From assembly GCF_001905465.1 (NCBI RefSeq), contig NZ_LISX01000010.1, positions 124,001 through 188,000 of the forward strand: a DNA stretch of 64,000 nucleotides. Direction: 5' to 3'. Positions within the stretch are counted from its first letter, which is position 1. Each line of letters begins with the position of its first letter. Positions 8,650 to 16,098 of this stretch are shown piece after piece. This stretch comes from Kitasatospora sp. CB01950. GTDB lineage: Bacteria; Actinomycetota; Actinomycetes; Streptomycetales; Streptomycetaceae. The notes under the pieces were generated by a model. That model saw only the letters and a list, made by a program, of their open reading frames with translations. It was not told where the DNA came from and did no database searches. The position numbers and the translations under genes are program-made.

Positions 8650-8763
8650 TCAGCGCGCGGCGGTGCCGGGACAGATCGCGCTGGCGAGCCGGCACAGGTC
8701 GACGTGCAGGCGCGCCACGAGGCGGGTGCCTGGGGCCTGAATGCTCACATCGACGGAACGCAT
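8650..8763 (-). CDS. Cysteine-containing leader peptide before cysO-cysM
   Basis: A 37-codon ORF (ATG 8763; in-frame GTG at 8748) encodes a peptide containing RLHVDLCRLASAIC. This matches the pattern of short actinobacterial leader ORFs found ahead of sulfur-assimilation genes, with an HVDLCR core and a second Cys nearby. Such leaders act through ribosome stalling at Cys codons when Cys-tRNA is uncharged. A TATACG-like -10 element (8772-8777) would place the transcript start almost at the ATG, so translation may be leaderless. A CCGGCT/AGCCGG hairpin (8636-8648) follows the stop immediately. Regulation is inferred, not shown. Confidence 0.7.
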   Translation of the reverse strand: MRSVDVSIQAPGTRLVARLHVDLCRLASAICPGTAAR

Positions 8764-8771
8764 GGACTCAT

Positions 8772-8777
8772 CGTATA
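8772..8777 (-). promoter_or_regulatory. Candidate -10 element for the leader-cysO-cysM transcript
   Basis: On the minus strand the hexamer TATACG lies eight bases before the leader ATG, in an AT-richer stretch. A -35 match is unclear. Upstream, the partial palindrome GACA-N4-TGTC could bind a regulator. Confidence 0.4.
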
Positions 8778-8844
8778 GATTCCCGCCCCCGCTTTGACAT
8801 GCTTGTCTCACCATCCGGCCGGGCGTGTCCCACTCAATGAGAAA

Positions 8845-8887
8845 ACGGGCCCGCCCGCCGCGCGACAGCACGGCCGGGCGGGCCCGT
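8845..8887 (-). terminator. Intrinsic terminator after mec
   Basis: A perfect 13-bp inverted repeat (8845-8857 with 8875-8887) is followed on the minus strand by TTTTC, a classical rho-independent terminator. It separates mec from the leader-cysO-cysM unit. Confidence 0.88.
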
Positions 8888-8903
8888 CGGTGGGCTGTCG
8901 GGC

Positions 8904-9335
8904 TCAGGCCTGGTAGGCCTCGACCACCTCGACGTCTTCCTCCGTGATCACGCCGTCCACGATGCGGAACGAGCGGAACTGGTAGGCGTCGTCCTCGCCG
9001 CTGCCCTCGGCGGTGGAGACCAGGACGTAGTGGGCGAACGGCTCGGAGGCGTAGCTCACGTCGGTGCGGGACGGGTAGGCCTCGGTGGCGGTGTGCGAGT
9101 GGTAGATCACCACCGGTTCCTCGTCCAGGTCGTCCATCTCGCGGTACAGCTTCAGCAGGTCGCCGGAGTCGAACTCGTAGAAGGTGGGCGAGCGGGCCGC
9201 GTTGAGCATCGGGACGAACCGCTCGGGTCGGCCGGTGCCGGCCGGTCCGGCGATCACGCCGCAGGCCTCGTCCGGGTGGTCGGCGCGGGCGTGGGCGACC
9301 ATCCGGTCGCGCAGTTCTCGAGTGATGGTCAGCAT
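8904..9335 (-). CDS. mec: JAMM/MPN+ metalloprotease of the CysO pathway (Mec+)
   Basis: The 143-residue protein has the complete zinc JAMM motif: Glu23 in DEACGV, then HSH-x7-S-x2-D (His79, His81, Ser89, Asp92). In M. tuberculosis Mec+ hydrolyses the CysO-cysteine adduct to free cysteine and regenerated carrier. The related Pseudomonas enzyme QbsD trims extra C-terminal residues from its carrier, and the two-residue tail on this CysO makes that second job plausible here. It ends 16 bp before a strong terminator and starts 20 bp after the permease stop, so it may be cotranscribed with the permease. Confidence 0.92.
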   Translation of the reverse strand: MLTITRELRDRMVAHARADHPDEACGVIAGPAGTGRPERFVPMLNAARSPTFYEFDSGDLLKLYREMDDLDEEPVVIYHSHTATEAYPSRTDVSYASEPFAHYVLVSTAEGSGEDDAYQFRSFRIVDGVITEEDVEVVEAYQA

Positions 9336-9355
9336 GCGGCCAGGATAGCGAGGGG

Positions 9356-10795
9356 TCATTCGCCGCTTTCGGCGTGCAGGTGGGAGTGCGGATCGCCGTG
9401 CACGGCGGCCGGGTCGCGGCGGGCCAGCAGCCGGTAGCCGACGATCAGCAGCACCGCCCAGACCGGGAAGACGTACAGCGAGATCCGGGCGGTCGGGTCG
9501 AGGGCGATCAGCACCGCGACCATCACCAGGAAGGCCAGCGCCACCCAGCGGGTCCAGCTCCCGCCGGGCGCGCGGAAGGTCGGCGCGGGCAGCCGGCCGG
9601 CCCGCCAGGCGGCGTGGTAGCGGATCTGGCTGGCCAGGATCGCACCCCAGGTCCACAGGCCGCAGACCGTGGCGACCGAGGTGATGTACTCGAACGCCCG
9701 CTCCGGGACGAGGGCGTTGAGCACCACGCCGGCGCCCATCAGCAGGCAGGAGACGGTGATCGCGGCGGCGGGGGTACGGCTGGCGGTGAGCCGGGTGAGC
9801 CGCCCGGGGGCCTGCCGGCGCAGTGCCAGGTCGCGCAGCATCCGGCCGGTGGAGTACATCCCGGAGTTGCAGGAGGACAGCGCCGCGGTGAGCACCACGA
9901 AGTTGATGATGCCGGCCGCCGCGGGGATCCCGACCTTGCCGAAGGCGGCGACGAACGGGCTGACGCCGGGCTCGAACTCGGACCACGGCACCAGCGACAG
10001 GATGATCAGCAGTGCGCCGACGTAGAACAGCGCGATGCGGGCCGGCAGGGTGTTGATCGCCCGCGGCAGGGTCTTCTCGGGGTTCTCGCTCTCGCCCGCG
10101 GTGACGCCGACCAGCTCCACGCCCAGGTAGGCGAACATGACGATCTGCAGGGACATCACGGTGGCGCCGACGCCCTTGGGGAAGAAGCCGCCGTCCTTCC
10201 ACAGGTGGGTGATCGAGGCGGTGTCGCCGGCCGCGGAGAAGCCGAAGACGAGCACGCCGATGCCGATCAGGATCATGCCGACGATCGCGGTGACCTTGAC
10301 CATGGAGAACCAGAACTCGATCTCGCCGAACAGCTTCACCGAGATCAGGTTGGCGGCGTACAGCAGCAGCAGGAACACCAGCGCCGTCCCCCACTGCGGG
10401 ACGCCCGGCTCCCAGAACCGCACGTAGACGGCGGCGGCGGTGGTCTCGGCCATGCCGGTGACCACCCAGAACAGCCAGTACGTCCAGCCGGTGACGAAGC
10501 CGGCGAACGGGCCGAGGAACTCGCGGGCGTACTCGGCGAAGCTGCCCGACACCGGTCGGTAGGTGAGCAGTTCGCCGAGCGCCCGCATGATCACGAAGAT
10601 CACCACGCCGGCCAGCGCGTAGGCGAGCAGCAGGCTCGGGCCGGCCTTGGAGATGGCGGTGCCGGCGCCGAGGAACAGGCCGGTGCCGATCGCGCCGCCG
10701 ATCGCGATCATCTGGATCTGCCGACTGCCGAGGCCCCGCTCGTAGCCCTCCTCGTCCGGGACGGGGTCGGTCGCCTCGTTCGTCTCGTGCGCCAT
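9356..10795 (-). CDS. APC-family amino acid permease
   Basis: The 479-residue protein has about twelve membrane helices and the amino acid-polyamine-cation family start: ERGLGSRQIQMIAIGGAIGT then GLFLGAG, followed by GELLTYRPVSGSFAEYAREF. It resembles bacterial AnsP/GabP/proline-type permeases. The substrate cannot be told from sequence. The hydrophilic His/Glu-rich tail ends HSHLHAESGE. ATG 10795 gives the typical short acidic cytoplasmic N-terminus. It precedes mec by 20 bp, so import of an amino acid may be linked with cysteine metabolism, but that is only positional. Confidence 0.88.
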   Translation of the reverse strand: MAHETNEATDPVPDEEGYERGLGSRQIQMIAIGGAIGTGLFLGAGTAISKAGPSLLLAYALAGVVIFVIMRALGELLTYRPVSGSFAEYAREFLGPFAGFVTGWTYWLFWVVTGMAETTAAAVYVRFWEPGVPQWGTALVFLLLLYAANLISVKLFGEIEFWFSMVKVTAIVGMILIGIGVLVFGFSAAGDTASITHLWKDGGFFPKGVGATVMSLQIVMFAYLGVELVGVTAGESENPEKTLPRAINTLPARIALFYVGALLIILSLVPWSEFEPGVSPFVAAFGKVGIPAAAGIINFVVLTAALSSCNSGMYSTGRMLRDLALRRQAPGRLTRLTASRTPAAAITVSCLLMGAGVVLNALVPERAFEYITSVATVCGLWTWGAILASQIRYHAAWRAGRLPAPTFRAPGGSWTRWVALAFLVMVAVLIALDPTARISLYVFPVWAVLLIVGYRLLARRDPAAVHGDPHSHLHAESGE

Positions 10796-10951
10796 CTGGC
10801 CGCCTCGCCCTCCCGGTCCGCGGCGACCGGTCGGCCCGCCCCGTCTTCCCTGGCTGGCAGCAGTGAATCATGGAGAAGCCCGACAATCGTGCGATTGCCG
10901 GGCTTTCTCAGAACAATCGGACAATACGAACGGATAGCCGGGCCGGGCGGC

Positions 10952-11527
10952 TCAGCCCGCCATCGCCTCCAGCAGGCTCTCCTGCATCGCGCCCAGCCAC
11001 AGGTAGGCGATCACCAGCGGCTTGCGCGGGTCGCTCTCCGGCAGGTCGTACAGGCCGTCGTCCTCCTCCTCGGTGACCTCCAGTCGGGAGCCCAGGGTCA
11101 GCCGCAGGTCGTTCAGCGCGCCCAGCCAGCGCGGGCAGTCCCCGGCCGCCACCGCGACCACGCCGCCCTCGCCGCCCAGGCCGTCCAGCGCCCGCACCAC
11201 CGCGAGGGCGTCCTCGCGCTTGCGGGCCCGCAGGTCCAGCTCGGTGTAGCGGCGGAACTCGGAGGCCATCTCGACGGCCTGCGGGTCCTCGGCCGCGCCC
11301 GGGCCGCCGTACGCGTCGGGGAACAGCCGCAGCAGCGCCGGATCCTCGGGCGGGGTGCTGGGACCCTCGGCGAACAGCGCCGCCAACGGATCCTCGTGCT
11401 CGCCGCCGGGCGGCGGGCCGATCAGCTCCAGCATCTGCACTTCCAGCGAGCGCAGGATGGATGCCTCGAACTCGTCCAGCGGGATCGCCGCGCCGCCGCT
11501 CGCGGCGCTCTCGAACAAACCGGCCAT
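10952..11527 (-). CDS. DUF2017 family protein
   Basis: The 191-residue protein (MAGLFESAASGGAAIPLDEF opening; core RRYTELDLRARKREDALAVV) matches the actinobacterial DUF2017 family, commonly found immediately downstream of clpS. It is acidic and soluble, with no catalytic motif that I recognise. It starts 43 bp after the clpS stop and is probably cotranscribed with it. A role linked to ClpS-ClpC proteolysis is suggested by context only. Confidence 0.85.
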   Translation of the reverse strand: MAGLFESAASGGAAIPLDEFEASILRSLEVQMLELIGPPPGGEHEDPLAALFAEGPSTPPEDPALLRLFPDAYGGPGAAEDPQAVEMASEFRRYTELDLRARKREDALAVVRALDGLGGEGGVVAVAAGDCPRWLGALNDLRLTLGSRLEVTEEEDDGLYDLPESDPRKPLVIAYLWLGAMQESLLEAMAG

Positions 11528-11569
11528 GTGTTTCGGATCAGTCCCTCGTGGATCGGTGGTGACGGGCCG

Positions 11570-11863
11570 TCAGTCGTGCTGCAGGGTGGCCCACAGACCG
11601 TAGCCGTGCATCGCCTGCACGTCGCGCTCCATCTCCTCGCGAGTGCCGCTGGAGACCACCGCCCGCCCCTTGGTGTGCACGTCCATCATCAACTGGCGTG
11701 CCTTGTCCTTCGGGTAGCCGAAGTAGCTCTGGAAGACGTGCTGGACGTAGGTCATCAGGTTGACCGGGTCGTTGTGGACGATGGTCACCCAGGGAGTGTC
11801 CGGCTCCGTGACCGGAACCCCCTCCACTTCCGGGCGCTCGATCTCCACCGGCGCGACACTCAC
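11570..11863 (-). CDS. clpS: ATP-dependent Clp protease adaptor ClpS
   Basis: The 97-residue protein has the ClpS fold signature TPWVTIVHNDPVNLMTYVQH, then FGYPKDKARQLMMDVHTKGR and the EEMERDVQAMHGYGLWATL end. ClpS binds the N-domain of ClpC/ClpA and delivers N-degron substrates. The start is GTG 11863 (SVAPVEIERP follows). It is divergent from pncB across about 140 bp. Length and motifs are normal. Confidence 0.95.
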   Translation of the reverse strand: MSVAPVEIERPEVEGVPVTEPDTPWVTIVHNDPVNLMTYVQHVFQSYFGYPKDKARQLMMDVHTKGRAVVSSGTREEMERDVQAMHGYGLWATLQHD

Positions 11864-12005
11864 AGTCCGTCTCTCCTCGTCGACCTCGATCTTTCCCCTC
11901 GCCCCATGCTTCCATCCGAGGGACGCGGGAGCGAATCAGGGTCGCCCGACACGGGCCGAACGGGAAATCGTCACTCTGACGCTAAGTGGTAGTAGCATCA
12001 TTCCC

Positions 12006-13319
12006 ATGGACGCCATCACCGCGCAGCGCAGCTCCGCGCTGCTCACCGACCGCTACGAGCTGACCATGCTGCAGGCCGCCCTGCGCAGCGGCGCCGCCCA
12101 CCGCCGCTCGGTCTTCGAGGTGTTCACCCGCCGCCTGCCGAACGGCCGCCGCTACGGCGTCCTGGCGGGCACCGGCCGGGTGCTGGACGCCGTGGAGAAC
12201 TTCCGGTTCACCACCGCGCAGCTCGACTGGCTGGCGGACCAGCGGGTGGTGGACGAGGACACCCTGCGCTACCTCGGCGACTACCGCTTCACCGGCGACA
12301 TCCACGGCTACCCCGAGGGCGAGGTGTACTTCCCCGGCTCGCCGCTGCTGACCGTCGAGGGCAGCTTCGCCGAGGCGGTGATCCTGGAGACGGTGATCCT
12401 GTCGATCCTCAACTACGACTCGGCGATCGCCGCCGCGGCCTCCCGGATGACCGCCGCCGCCGGGGACCGCCCGGTGATCGAGATGGGCGCCCGCCGCGCC
12501 CACGAGCAGGCCGCCGTCTCCGCCGCCCGGGCCGCCTACCTGGCCGGCTTCTCCGCCACCTCCGACCTGGAGGCCGGCTTCACCTACGGCATCCCGACCA
12601 CCGGCACCGCCGCGCACGCCTTCACCCTGCTGCACGACAGCGAGAAGGACGCCTTCACCGCGCAGATCGAGTCGATGGGCCGCACCACCACGCTGCTGGT
12701 CGACACCTACGACCTCGCCGAGGCGGTCCGCACCGCCGTCGAGGTGGCCGGCCCCCATCTCGGCGCCGTCCGGATCGACTCCGGCGACCTCACCCTGCTC
12801 GCCCACCGGGTCCGCCGCCAGCTCGACGAGCTCGGCGCCACCGACACGAAGATCATCGTCACCTCGGACCTCGACGAGTACGCCATCGCCGCGCTGGCCG
12901 CCGCGCCCGTGGACGGCTACGGCGTCGGCACCAGCCTGGTCACCGGCAGCGGCCACCCGACCTGCGCGATGGTCTACAAGCTGGTCGCCCGCGCGACCTC
13001 CGCCGACGGCGAGCTCGTCCCGGTCGCCAAGCGCTCGGCCGGCGGCAAGACCAGCGTCGGCGGCCGCAAGTGGGCCGCCCGCCGCCCCGACGCGGACGGC
13101 GTCGCCGAGGCCGAGGTGTTCGGCACCGGCCCGGTGCCCGCCGAACTGGAGCCGTACCTGCTGCACGTCCCGCTGATCGCCGCCGGCGAAGTGGTCGGCC
13201 GGGAACCGCTGGACGACGCCCGCGAACGCCACCGCCGCGCCCGCGCCACGCTGCCGCTGTCCGCCACCCAGCTGTCCCGCGGCGAGCCGGTGATCGGCAC
13301 CGAGCGGCACATCGGCTGA
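12006..13319 (+). CDS. pncB: Nicotinate phosphoribosyltransferase
   Basis: The 437-residue enzyme condenses nicotinate with PRPP to give nicotinate mononucleotide, the first committed step of the Preiss-Handler NAD salvage route. Recognisable stretches are LLTDRYELTMLQAAL, EVFTRRLPNGRRYGVLAGTG, EMGARRAHEQAA, VRIDSGDL and GYGVGTSLVTG. ATG 12006 is the first plausible start. Its partner nicotinamidase follows 121 bp downstream on the same strand. The upstream region contains CACT-N9-AGTG (11972-11988), a weak candidate for regulator binding. Confidence 0.94.
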   Translation: MDAITAQRSSALLTDRYELTMLQAALRSGAAHRRSVFEVFTRRLPNGRRYGVLAGTGRVLDAVENFRFTTAQLDWLADQRVVDEDTLRYLGDYRFTGDIHGYPEGEVYFPGSPLLTVEGSFAEAVILETVILSILNYDSAIAAAASRMTAAAGDRPVIEMGARRAHEQAAVSAARAAYLAGFSATSDLEAGFTYGIPTTGTAAHAFTLLHDSEKDAFTAQIESMGRTTTLLVDTYDLAEAVRTAVEVAGPHLGAVRIDSGDLTLLAHRVRRQLDELGATDTKIIVTSDLDEYAIAALAAAPVDGYGVGTSLVTGSGHPTCAMVYKLVARATSADGELVPVAKRSAGGKTSVGGRKWAARRPDADGVAEAEVFGTGPVPAELEPYLLHVPLIAAGEVVGREPLDDARERHRRARATLPLSATQLSRGEPVIGTERHIG

Positions 13320-13440
13320 ACTCTTCCGTCGCCGCCCGGCACTCCCTAGAGTGCCAACCGCCCCACCGTCCCCACCCCGACACCCGTGCGCCCGGGGCCC
13401 CGCGCCCCGGACCCCACCACCCGATGGAGAGAAGCCAGTC

Positions 13441-14031
13441 ATGCACCGGGCCCTGATCGTCGTCGACGTGCAGAACGACTTCTGCGAGGGCGGCAGCCTC
13501 GCCGTCGCCGGCGGGGCCGAGGTCGCGGCCGCGATCACCGACCTGATCGCCGACTCCGCCCCCGGCTACGCCCACATCGTCGCCACCCGCGACCACCACA
13601 TCGAACCCGGTGCGCACTTCGCCGCCGAACCGGACTACGTCCGCTCCTGGCCCGCGCACTGCGTGGCCGGCACCGAAGGCGTCGGCTTCCATCCCAACTT
13701 CGCACCCTCGGTGACCTCCGGCGCGATCGAGGCGGTCTTCTCCAAGGGCGAGTACGCCGCCGCCTACAGCGGATTCGAGGGCCTCGACGAGCACGGCGGC
13801 ACGCTCGCCGACTGGCTGAACGAGCGCGGGGTCACCGACGTCGACGTCGTCGGCATCGCCACCGACCACTGCGTCCGCGCCACCGCCCTGGACGCCGCCC
13901 GCGAGGGTTTCGCCACCCGCGTCCTGCTCGATCTGACGGCCGGTGTCGCGCCCGCCACCACCGCCGCCGCGCTCGACGAACTGCGCGGCGCGGGCGTCGA
14001 GTTGACCGGCACGCCGGTACTGCACGCCTGA
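13441..14031 (+). CDS. pncA: Nicotinamidase
   Basis: The 196-residue isochorismatase-fold amidase has the catalytic triad of PncA: Asp in VVDVQNDFCEGGSLAV, Lys in FSKGEY and Cys in ATDHCVRATALDA. Metal ligands are in TRDHH. It deamidates nicotinamide to nicotinate, the substrate of the upstream pncB, so the two form a NAD salvage pair. GGAGAGAAG just ahead of ATG 13441 supports the start. In mycobacteria this enzyme activates pyrazinamide. Confidence 0.95.
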   Translation: MHRALIVVDVQNDFCEGGSLAVAGGAEVAAAITDLIADSAPGYAHIVATRDHHIEPGAHFAAEPDYVRSWPAHCVAGTEGVGFHPNFAPSVTSGAIEAVFSKGEYAAAYSGFEGLDEHGGTLADWLNERGVTDVDVVGIATDHCVRATALDAAREGFATRVLLDLTAGVAPATTAAALDELRGAGVELTGTPVLHA

Positions 14032-14046
14032 CGGATCGTCAACTGT

Positions 14047-14063
14047 CGGGCGCTCAGCGCCCG
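14047..14063. terminator. Short hairpin between convergent pncA and AbiEi-like gene
   Basis: CGGGCGC (14047-14053) pairs with GCGCCCG (14057-14063) around a 3-nt loop, 16 bp after pncA and overlapping the end of the convergent gene. It probably terminates pncA transcription. Confidence 0.5.
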
Positions 14064-15079
14064 GTTACCACCAGCTCCACCACGTCCTCGCCGCCGAGCC
14101 GGTGGGCGGCGGCCAACTCGCCGCCGACCGCGTCCCGTTCGGCGGCGAGCCGGGACGAGCCGACGTACACCACCCGCACTCCCAGGTACTCCATCCGGTG
14201 CTGGCCGGCCCGCACCCAGGCGGCCTCGCCCTCGCTGACGCAGCGCACCTCGGAGTCCACCTCCACCGCCACCGCCGCCTCCGGCCAGAAGAGATCCGGC
14301 ACCGCGATGTACGTGCCGCCGCGCATCCGCAGCTCGGGGCCCGGCAGCGGCAGCGGCAGGCCCCGTTCCAGCGCCAGTTCCATCAGCGAGGACAGCGCCG
14401 ACTCCCGTTGCGCGGCCAGCAGTTCGTCCACCGCCGCACGCACCCGCGGCTCCGCCAGCAGCTCCGCCTCGGACAGTTCCGCCAGCAGCTCGGCCGCGCC
14501 GCAGCCGCCCGGGCGCTCCAGCGCCTCGCGCAGCACCGCCCGCAGCAGCCCCGGGCCGACCCTGCCGCCCTCGAACGCGCCCTGCTCGGACCACTCGCGG
14601 ATCGCGTCCGCGACCGCCCGGGCGACCGGTGCGCAGGCCAGTCCGTGCACCTCCCGGGCCTCCAACTCCCGTTCCGTGCGCCGGATCCGGACCTGCCCGG
14701 CGTCCCGCAGTCGGCGCTGCCGGGGGACCAGCACCTCCACCCCGAGCACCGCGGGCAGCCGCGGCATCGAGACGAACCCGTACAGCGCCAGCGCCGCCGC
14801 CCCGGTGATCACCGCGCGCTCCCGGCCGCCCTCGGCCCGACCGTTCTGCGCCGCGTACAGCAGCGCCGCCCACATCCGCTGCTCCGGGGTCGGCGGGCCG
14901 TCCTGCAGCAGGTACACCCGCGGCAGCAGCCGCTGCCACGGACCTCCTTGCCGGCAGTGCTCGCTCACCAGGCGGGCCGGCACGCCCCGGGCGCGCAACT
15001 GGCTGGCCGTCACCACGTTCTGCTGGCGCCGGGCGAGCTCTTCGAGGGAGGTGGGCTGCTGCGGAATCCGGTAGCTCAT
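14054..15079 (-). CDS. AbiEi-like antitoxin-domain protein with DUF559-like C-terminus
   Basis: The 341-residue protein starts with a winged-helix region of the AbiEi N-terminal type (SLEELARRQQNVVTASQLRA then RGVPARLVSEHCRQGGPWQR and LLPRVYLL). It ends in a segment resembling the DUF559/Vsr-like endonuclease fold (FWPEAAVAVEVDSEVRC; HRMEYLGVRVVYVGSSRLA). Actinobacteria carry many such solo genes annotated as type IV antitoxin-domain proteins. No AbiEii-type nucleotidyltransferase toxin is adjacent, so a complete toxin-antitoxin pair is not present here. Nuclease activity is uncertain: the usual catalytic Asp/Glu arrangement is only partly recognisable. Confidence 0.7.
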   Translation of the reverse strand: MSYRIPQQPTSLEELARRQQNVVTASQLRARGVPARLVSEHCRQGGPWQRLLPRVYLLQDGPPTPEQRMWAALLYAAQNGRAEGGRERAVITGAAALALYGFVSMPRLPAVLGVEVLVPRQRRLRDAGQVRIRRTERELEAREVHGLACAPVARAVADAIREWSEQGAFEGGRVGPGLLRAVLREALERPGGCGAAELLAELSEAELLAEPRVRAAVDELLAAQRESALSSLMELALERGLPLPLPGPELRMRGGTYIAVPDLFWPEAAVAVEVDSEVRCVSEGEAAWVRAGQHRMEYLGVRVVYVGSSRLAAERDAVGGELAAAHRLGGEDVVELVVTGR

Positions 15080-15396
15080 ACCGACAACACTCCCCTTCGC
15101 CCCCGACAGCCGACGCCGTACCTGACGTCCTGTTACCCAACCGTCGTCAAACCAGGACCGTCCTGCACTAAAGTCCTCATACCCTCACCCATTCGGCGGA
15201 TCGGATGTTCGAACCACTGTCCGATCAGGTCGGACTTTTCGCCTACAATCCGACTTTCATTGGATCGACACAGCATTGCGATCCTGTCCGACCCGGGCTG
15301 CCGACCTGCGGAATCTGACCGAACGTGACCGATTCCACACACAGCGGCACCACGCGCGGCGTCGGCGGGCGTTGCGAATTGCCTACCATCAGGCAC
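15080..15396. other. Divergent intergenic region with a 17-bp palindrome
   Basis: This gene-free stretch is AT-richer than its flanks. It contains GTCCGA-TCAGG-TCGGAC (15219-15235), a 6-bp-arm inverted repeat followed by TTTTCG, and a related AGTCGGA element nearby. It probably holds the promoters of the two divergent genes. A minus-strand reading frame here shows no recognisable conservation. Confidence 0.45.
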
Positions 15397-15972
15397 ATGT
15401 CCCGCGACGAGTCATCCGCCCAGCGCGCTGCCAGACTGCGCCTCGGCCGCCTGCCCGGCTACGTCCGCCAACCCGATCCCGCCCGGCGTGGCGGAGAGGA
15501 CGGACGTGCGTACAAGAAGGGCTGGGAAGTCCGTTTCACGGCGCGCAGCGAAGAGGAGATAACCGAGATCCGCGAGCTGGTCACGGCCGCCGGGTTCGCC
15601 CCCGCGCGGCCGTTCTTCAAAGGTCACCAGCTGATCCAGCCGGTGTACGGGATCGCCGCCGTGCAGGCCTACCTGGCCGCCCGCGAGGCCGCCGAGGAGA
15701 CCGGCCGGATCCGCCGCACCGCCGGCATCCCCGAGCAGTCGCGGCGCGAGCCCGACAGCGTGGCCGCCGCCGCGCGGGCCGCCGAGACGGCGGCGGCCGA
15801 GGCCGCGGCGCAGGCGGCCGCGCAGGTCTCCGGGCGGCCCTCCGCACAGGGGGCCGGACCGGGGTCCCCGCAGAGGTCCGTGCAGGCCGAGGCGCGGAGC
15901 GAAGTGCGGGGCGAGGGCTCCAGGGGCGTTCTGCGGCCCGTTCGGGAGGCGGGTGACCCCGAGGTTCGCTGA
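15397..15972 (+). CDS. Conserved actinobacterial protein, Ala-rich tail
   Basis: The 191-residue basic/acidic protein starts MSRDESSAQRAARLRLGRLP. It has a compact N-terminal domain (KKGWEVRFTARSEEEITEIR then ELVTAAGFAPARPFFKGHQL, near residues 40-85) and an Ala/Glu/Arg-rich C-terminal half (AAETAAAEAAAQAAAQ) that is low complexity. I do not recognise a named family. The N-terminal pattern with conserved aromatic and charged residues looks like a genuine small domain. ATG 15397 is used; GTG and ATG codons further upstream give no similarity. A strong terminator follows 16 bp after the stop. Confidence 0.7.
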   Translation: MSRDESSAQRAARLRLGRLPGYVRQPDPARRGGEDGRAYKKGWEVRFTARSEEEITEIRELVTAAGFAPARPFFKGHQLIQPVYGIAAVQAYLAAREAAEETGRIRRTAGIPEQSRREPDSVAAAARAAETAAAEAAAQAAAQVSGRPSAQGAGPGSPQRSVQAEARSEVRGEGSRGVLRPVREAGDPEVR

Positions 15973-15988
15973 CCGCCCCGAAAGGTCG

Positions 15989-16024
15989 CCAGGGAGCCCT
16001 TCCGGGCTCCCTGGGGCGGTTTTT
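15989..16024 (+). terminator. Strong intrinsic terminator
   Basis: A perfect 11-bp stem (15989-15999 with 16004-16014) with a TTCC loop is followed by GGCGG and TTTTT (16020-16024). An outer CCGCCCC/GGGGCGG pairing can extend it. Confidence 0.95.
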
Positions 16025-16098
16025 GACGGTGCGTCAGACCTCAGGCACCGCAGACGGGCTCGATTCGGGGTGCGACGGGGTTCCGTCGGCCGAGTGGT

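Noticed and set aside
14054..15079. Complete type IV toxin-antitoxin system
   Set aside because: Only the AbiEi-like member is present; no adjacent nucleotidyltransferase toxin.
15133..15396. 87-codon minus-strand frame in the divergent intergenic region
   Set aside because: No conserved motif, and it covers the promoter of the plus-strand gene.
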